Assembly (NCBI RefSeq): GCF_047121295.1
Contig: NZ_CP139447.1
Span: forward strand, 3,224,001 to 3,288,000
Length of the DNA: 64,000 nucleotides
Origin: Longispora sp047121295
GTDB taxonomy: Bacteria > Actinomycetota > Actinomycetes > Mycobacteriales > Micromonosporaceae
Reading direction: 5' to 3'
Shown: in pieces, positions 60,155 to 64,000 of the stretch
Position numbering within the stretch: position 1 is the first letter of the stretch
Layout of the letters: each line of letters begins with the position of its first letter
Notes under the pieces: model-generated
What the model saw: the letters and a program-made list of their open reading frames with translations, nothing else
The model's database searches: none
What the model was told of the DNA's origin: nothing
Program-made: the position numbers and the translations under genes

Positions 60155-63058
60155 ATGGAATTCCGTGTCCTCGGACCGGTGGAAGTGTGGAAGGACGGCG
60201 CTGAGATCCCGCTGGACGGGTCGAAGCAGCGCACCGTCCTGGCGGCCCTCCTGTTGGCCGACGGCCGGATCGTCTCCGACGAGCGGCTCAGCTCCCTGCT
60301 GTGGGGCGAGAACCCACCGGCGACCCTCAACGCCCAGATCTGCACCTACGTCTCCCGGCTGCGCAAGAGCGCCGACCCGGGCATGGAGATCCTCCGCCAG
60401 CGCCCCGGGTACCTGATCCGGCTCGACGGCGCCCGCTACGACCACGGCGACTTCGAACGCCTCGCCCAGGCCGGCCGGCTGGCGCTCCGCGAGGGCCGGC
60501 ACTCCGACGCCGCCGAGAAGCTGCGCGCCGCCCTGGCGCTCTGGCGCGGGCCGGCCCTGGCCAACGTGACCGAGTTCCTGCTCGGCGCCGAACAGCTCCG
60601 CCTCGAGGAGGCCCGGGTCGCGGTCCTGGAGAGCAGGATCGACGCGGACCTCGCCCTCGGCCGGCACGCGCCGCTGGTGCCCGAGCTGACCGGGCTGGTC
60701 GCCGAGCACCCGCTGCGCGAGGGCCTGCGGGCCCAGCTGATGACGGCGCTGTACCGCTGCGACCGGCAGGCCGACGCCCTCGCCGTCTACCACGACGGCC
60801 GCAAGGTGCTCGTCGACGAGCTGGGCGTCGACCCCGGCCCGACCCTCACCAAGGCGCACCGCGACATCCTGGTCGCCTGCCCGACCCTCGACGCGCCGGC
60901 CAGCCGGATCGAGATCGCGCCCCGGCCGGCGATGCTGCCGGCGGACCTCGGCGACTTCACCGGCCGGACCGCCGAGCTCGCCCGGGTGGCCACGGTCCTC
61001 GGCGACGACGACGCCCCGGCCGTGCCCTGCCTGATCACGGGCATGCCCGGGGTCGGCAAGTCCGTGCTCGCCGTCCGCGCCGCGCACCTGGCCCGGGCGG
61101 ACTTCCCCGACGGACAGCTCTATGTGGACCTCGCCGGCGACGTCGAGCCCGCCGAGGCCCTGGCCTGGTTCCTCCGGGCGCTCGGGGTCGAGGAGGACGC
61201 GCTGCCGACCGGCCTGGAAGAACGGATCCAGGTGTACCGGACCCTGCTCGCCACCCGCCGGGTCCTCGTCGTCCTGGACAACGCGTCCGACGACGCCCAG
61301 GTCGCGCCCCTGCTGCCGGGCGGGCCCACCTGCCGGGTGCTCGTCACCAGCCGGGCGCACCTGCCCGCGCTGGCCGCCGCGCACCCGGTCGCCCTGGAAC
61401 CCTTCGGCACCGACGACGCCCTGGTCCTGTTCGCGGCCGTGATCGGCGTGGCCCGCTACGACGCCGAACGCGACGCCGCCGAGCGGATCGTCGCCCGGTG
61501 CGCCGGCCTGCCGCTGGCCGTCCGGGTGGCTGGCACCCGGCTCGTCGCCCGGCCGCACTGGCCGGTCTCCCGGCTGCTGGACCGGCTGGAGACCAGCGGC
61601 CAGCTGCTCGACGAGTTCCGGATCGGGGCCCTCGACGTGCGGGAGAGCCTGCACCGCGCGTACCGCACCCTGCCGGCGCTCGCCCGGACCGGCCTGCGCC
61701 GGCTCGCCCTGCTCGACGTGCCCGACTTCCCCGCGTGGGCCCTGGCGGCCCTCCTGGAGGTGCCGGAGGAGCCCGCCGAGGAACTGGCCGAGGCGCTGCT
61801 GGACGCGCGGCTCCTGGAGCTGCGGATCGACTGCGGCGGCCGGCAGCGGTTCGCCTTCCACGACCTGGTCCGGCCGTTCGCGCGCGAGCGCGCCGAGGAC
61901 GAGGAGCCGCCGCGCGCGGCCCGGGCGGCCATGGACCGCGCGTTCGGCGCCTGGCTGTCGCTGGCCACCGAGTGCTCCCGCCGGCTCGACGGGGTCGGGG
62001 CCCGACCGGCCCGGGGCGGCGCGTCCCGGTGGCGGCTCGCCGGCGGCCTGGTCAACGACCTCGCCGAGACCCCGGTCGCCTGGTTCGAGGCCGAGCACGG
62101 CGCGCTCGTGGCGCTGGTCGCCCAGGCCGCCGCCTCCGGACAGGCGGCGGCCGCCTGGGAGCTGGCGGGCGCCTGCGAGGACTACTTCGAGCTGCGCGGC
62201 CACCAGCACGACTGGCGGCGCACCTACCAGCGGGCGCACACCGCCGCCCGGACCTCCGGCGACCCCCGGGGCGAGGCGACGATGCAGCTGGGCCTGGCCC
62301 GCCTCGCCGGGTACCGGGGCGACGCCAACGCCAGCCTCACGTACGCCGACCGGGCAGCGGCCCTGCACGCCGCCCTCGGTGACCCGGTGGGGGAGTCCGA
62401 GGCGCTGCGCCGGTGCGCCGACGCCTACCGGCACCTCGGTCACCCCGACGCGGCCGAGGACGGCGCCCGCCGCGCGCTGGAGATCGCCCTCGCCGGCGGG
62501 GACCGGGCCGGCACCGCAGGGGCCCGCACCGCGCTCGGCGACGTGCTCGCCGACCGGGGCCGGGCGGGGGAGGCGCGCGCGGAGTACCGGATGGCCGTCG
62601 AACTGTCCCGGGCGCTGCCCGACGCGCGCCGCACGGCCGGGGCGCTCGGTGGCCTGGCCCGCCTCGACCTGGACGCCGGCCGGTACGCCGACGCGGAGTC
62701 CGGGCTCGCCCAGTGCCTGGCCGTCTACACCCTGGCCGGTGACCAGGCCGGTCGGGCCACGACGCTGACCCACCTGGGGCAGCTGCGGTTCGCGGAGGGC
62801 CGGCACGACGCGGCCCGCTCCCTGTACCGCGACGCCCTGGCCCTCCTCAACGGCCTGGGCCTGCAGCGCCGGTACGCGCACGCCTGCGCCGTGACGGGGC
62901 TCGGCCGGATCGCGGTGGCCCAGGGCGAGTCGGGGCGCGCCGTGCACCTGCTGACGACGGCGGCGGAGCTGTGGACGGGGCTGGGGCTGGCGACCCGGGC
63001 GACCGGGGTGCTCACGGAACTCGACGGTGTGTTGGGCCGGCCCCGGGTGACCGCCTGA
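60155..63058 (+). CDS. SARP/AfsR-type activator (BTAD, NB-ARC, TPR)
   Basis: This is a 967-residue regulator. Residues 1-95 are an OmpR-like winged helix (MEFRVLGPVEVW, NPPATLNAQICTYVSRLRKS). About 100-250 are BTAD (LRLEEARVAVLESRIDADLA, GLRAQLMTALYRCDRQADAL). The NB-ARC ATPase has P-loop GMPGVGKS, VLVVLDNASDD and RVLVTSRAHLPAL. The last 300 residues are TPR-like helical repeats. Large SARPs activate biosynthetic genes by binding heptamer direct repeats, and two such elements lie upstream of the NRPS operons. I prefer ATG 60155 because the domain begins there. ATG 60137 is in frame. It is the likely cluster activator. Confidence 0.93.
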   Translation: MEFRVLGPVEVWKDGAEIPLDGSKQRTVLAALLLADGRIVSDERLSSLLWGENPPATLNAQICTYVSRLRKSADPGMEILRQRPGYLIRLDGARYDHGDFERLAQAGRLALREGRHSDAAEKLRAALALWRGPALANVTEFLLGAEQLRLEEARVAVLESRIDADLALGRHAPLVPELTGLVAEHPLREGLRAQLMTALYRCDRQADALAVYHDGRKVLVDELGVDPGPTLTKAHRDILVACPTLDAPASRIEIAPRPAMLPADLGDFTGRTAELARVATVLGDDDAPAVPCLITGMPGVGKSVLAVRAAHLARADFPDGQLYVDLAGDVEPAEALAWFLRALGVEEDALPTGLEERIQVYRTLLATRRVLVVLDNASDDAQVAPLLPGGPTCRVLVTSRAHLPALAAAHPVALEPFGTDDALVLFAAVIGVARYDAERDAAERIVARCAGLPLAVRVAGTRLVARPHWPVSRLLDRLETSGQLLDEFRIGALDVRESLHRAYRTLPALARTGLRRLALLDVPDFPAWALAALLEVPEEPAEELAEALLDARLLELRIDCGGRQRFAFHDLVRPFARERAEDEEPPRAARAAMDRAFGAWLSLATECSRRLDGVGARPARGGASRWRLAGGLVNDLAETPVAWFEAEHGALVALVAQAAASGQAAAAWELAGACEDYFELRGHQHDWRRTYQRAHTAARTSGDPRGEATMQLGLARLAGYRGDANASLTYADRAAALHAALGDPVGESEALRRCADAYRHLGHPDAAEDGARRALEIALAGGDRAGTAGARTALGDVLADRGRAGEARAEYRMAVELSRALPDARRTAGALGGLARLDLDAGRYADAESGLAQCLAVYTLAGDQAGRATTLTHLGQLRFAEGRHDAARSLYRDALALLNGLGLQRRYAHACAVTGLGRIAVAQGESGRAVHLLTTAAELWTGLGLATRATGVLTELDGVLGRPRVTA

Positions 63059-63384
63059 CGGCACCGGCCCGAGGGGCGTGGCTGGGCTGACGGGCCCGGC
63101 CGCGCCCCTTCTCGCTGCCCGACCGACCACTGTGTCCGCGCCAGCCAGTCACGCCGCTCCCCACCCCGGACACCCTGCCCGACGTGGCCGTGCCGGGGGT
63201 GACAACCCACCCTGTGGTGTCCAGCCCAGCACCGCCCCGGACGCCCTTCGACGCCGAGCACCCGAACGGCGTTGCACGCGATTCTTCCGGCGCCCGCGAC
63301 TCCTCAGCGCACGTGAGTTCCTCGCGCACGCGCAGCGGCCGGGTGGGACGACGTCCCACCCGGCCGCTGAGAGAGCTGGTCGCG
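63059..63384. terminator. Gene-free gap holding a 17-bp bidirectional terminator
   Basis: A perfect 17-bp inverted repeat (63333-63349 with 63353-63369, loop GAC) lies 16 bp beyond the stop of the minus-strand MFS gene. It also ends readthrough from the SARP gene. The rest of the gap (63059-63332) shows no gene, promoter or repeat I can support. Confidence 0.8.
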
Positions 63385-64000
63385 CTAGCCGATGTGCGCC
63401 ATGGCCGGCGCCTCGGCGGAGTCGCCCGCCGCCGTGTTGGCCGGGGTGTTCTGGATCATCAGGAAGATGATCACAGCGGAGGCCCCGAGCAGCACGGCGC
63501 TCACCGTGAAGGCCACGTTGTAGCCGTGCACGGCGCCGAGCGCGGTGGCCTTCTCGATGCCGTCGGTCTTGGCGTGGCTGGTGATGAAGTTCGCCAGGGC
63601 GGTGGTGAACACCGTGTTGAGCAGGGCGACGCCGAGGGAGCCGCCGATCTGCTGCGAGGTGTTCAGCAGGGCGCTGGCGACACCGGCGTCGCGCGGGTCG
63701 ACGCCGCTGAGGGCGGTGTTGCCCAGCGGGACGAACACCAGGGCCATGCCGACCGCCATGATGACGAGGGCGGGCATGATGAACGCCGGGTACGAAGAGT
63801 CGATCTTCAGCTGGGTCAGCCAGACCATCGAACCGGCCGCGAGCAGGCCGCCGATCGACATCATGACCCGGGCGCCGATCTTCGGCAGCAGGCCGCTGGC
63901 CAGGATCGCGGTCACGATCAGCGCGCCGGAGAACGGCAGGTAGGAGACGCCGCTCTTCAGCGGGGAGTAGTGCAGGGTGCCCTGGAAGTAGTACGTCATG
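63385..64000 (-). CDS. DHA2-type MFS drug exporter, C-terminal part (runs off the window)
   Basis: At least 205 residues are read on the minus strand up to the window end. They show repeated membrane helices and the C-terminal half signature of EmrB/QacA exporters: VDPRDAGVASALLNTSQQIG is motif-C-like and LGVALLNTVFTTALA follows. A poorly conserved hydrophilic tail ends AEAPAMAHIG. The N-terminal half is outside the window. It may be unrelated to the peptide cluster or may add resistance. The flanking terminator suggests an independent unit. Confidence 0.85.
   Translation of the reverse strand, partial: MTYYFQGTLHYSPLKSGVSYLPFSGALIVTAILASGLLPKIGARVMMSIGGLLAAGSMVWLTQLKIDSSYPAFIMPALVIMAVGMALVFVPLGNTALSGVDPRDAGVASALLNTSQQIGGSLGVALLNTVFTTALANFITSHAKTDGIEKATALGAVHGYNVAFTVSAVLLGASAVIIFLMIQNTPANTAAGDSAEAPAMAHIG

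Overview
The window is about 64 kb of very GC-rich DNA. It has GTG and TTG starts, ATGA and GTGA gene overlaps, SARP and LuxR regulators, an MbtH protein and giant NRPS genes. Together these point to the chromosome of a filamentous actinobacterium. The gene styles (ANTAR-GAF-PAS-PP2C phosphatase, MEDS/HATPase protein, DUF3618 protein, PadR-type regulator next to a dienoyl-CoA reductase) suit Micromonosporaceae, but the genus is not proved by what is visible.

Region 1 (1-29.8 kb) is ordinary chromosome. It holds the start of an MFS gene, an ANTAR/GAF/PAS/PP2C signalling phosphatase, an Lhr helicase followed by a Nei-type glycosylase (a DNA repair pair), and a small stress-regulation block (DUF3618, MEDS/HATPase anti-sigma-like protein, an orphan gene behind a sigma-B-like promoter). 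Next come a fused PAP2 phosphatase/diacylglycerol kinase, a PadR regulator with two tandem palindromic operators driving itself and a 2,4-dienoyl-CoA reductase, and a five-gene oligopeptide ABC importer. The region ends with a secreted phosphoesterase-like protein, an HhH-GPD glycosylase, an M50-like membrane protease, a secreted M4 metallopeptidase with six near-identical FG-GAP repeats, and an SMI1/KNR4 protein.

Region 2 (29.9-63.1 kb) is a non-ribosomal peptide gene cluster. It runs mbtH, NRPS-A (A-T-C-A-T), a divergent carbamoyltransferase, an MFS exporter, an inserted TnpB element, two clavaminate-synthase-like Fe(II)/2-oxoglutarate hydroxylases, a MacB-like ABC pair, NRPS-B (C-A-T-C-A-T-C-A-T-C) and NRPS-C (A-T fused to a beta-lactamase/PBP-fold hydrolase). 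A LuxR-type regulator, two small proteins and a BTAD/NB-ARC/TPR SARP activator follow. Hand-read adenylation codes suggest a hexapeptide: Gln-like, Thr, Thr, Asx, Asx, Gly. The Gln-like code next to a carbamoyltransferase lacking the ornithine loop suggests residue 1 could be beta-ureidoalanine, a Gln isostere. The two hydroxylases match the two Asx modules. The terminal achiral Gly suits a PBP-type cyclising thioesterase.

Two observations stand out. First, a 21-bp element differing at one base, a TATAG direct repeat with 11-bp period, lies 52 bp before mbtH and 57 bp before NRPS-B. It looks like the SARP operator that coordinates the two halves of the cluster. Second, between the ABC permease and NRPS-B sit two very long hairpins whose loops are perfectly complementary over 15-16 nt. 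No known element that I can name explains them.

Region 3 (63.1-64 kb) holds a strong terminator and the 3' end of a DHA2-type MFS gene on the minus strand. I saw no rRNA, tRNA or CRISPR array.
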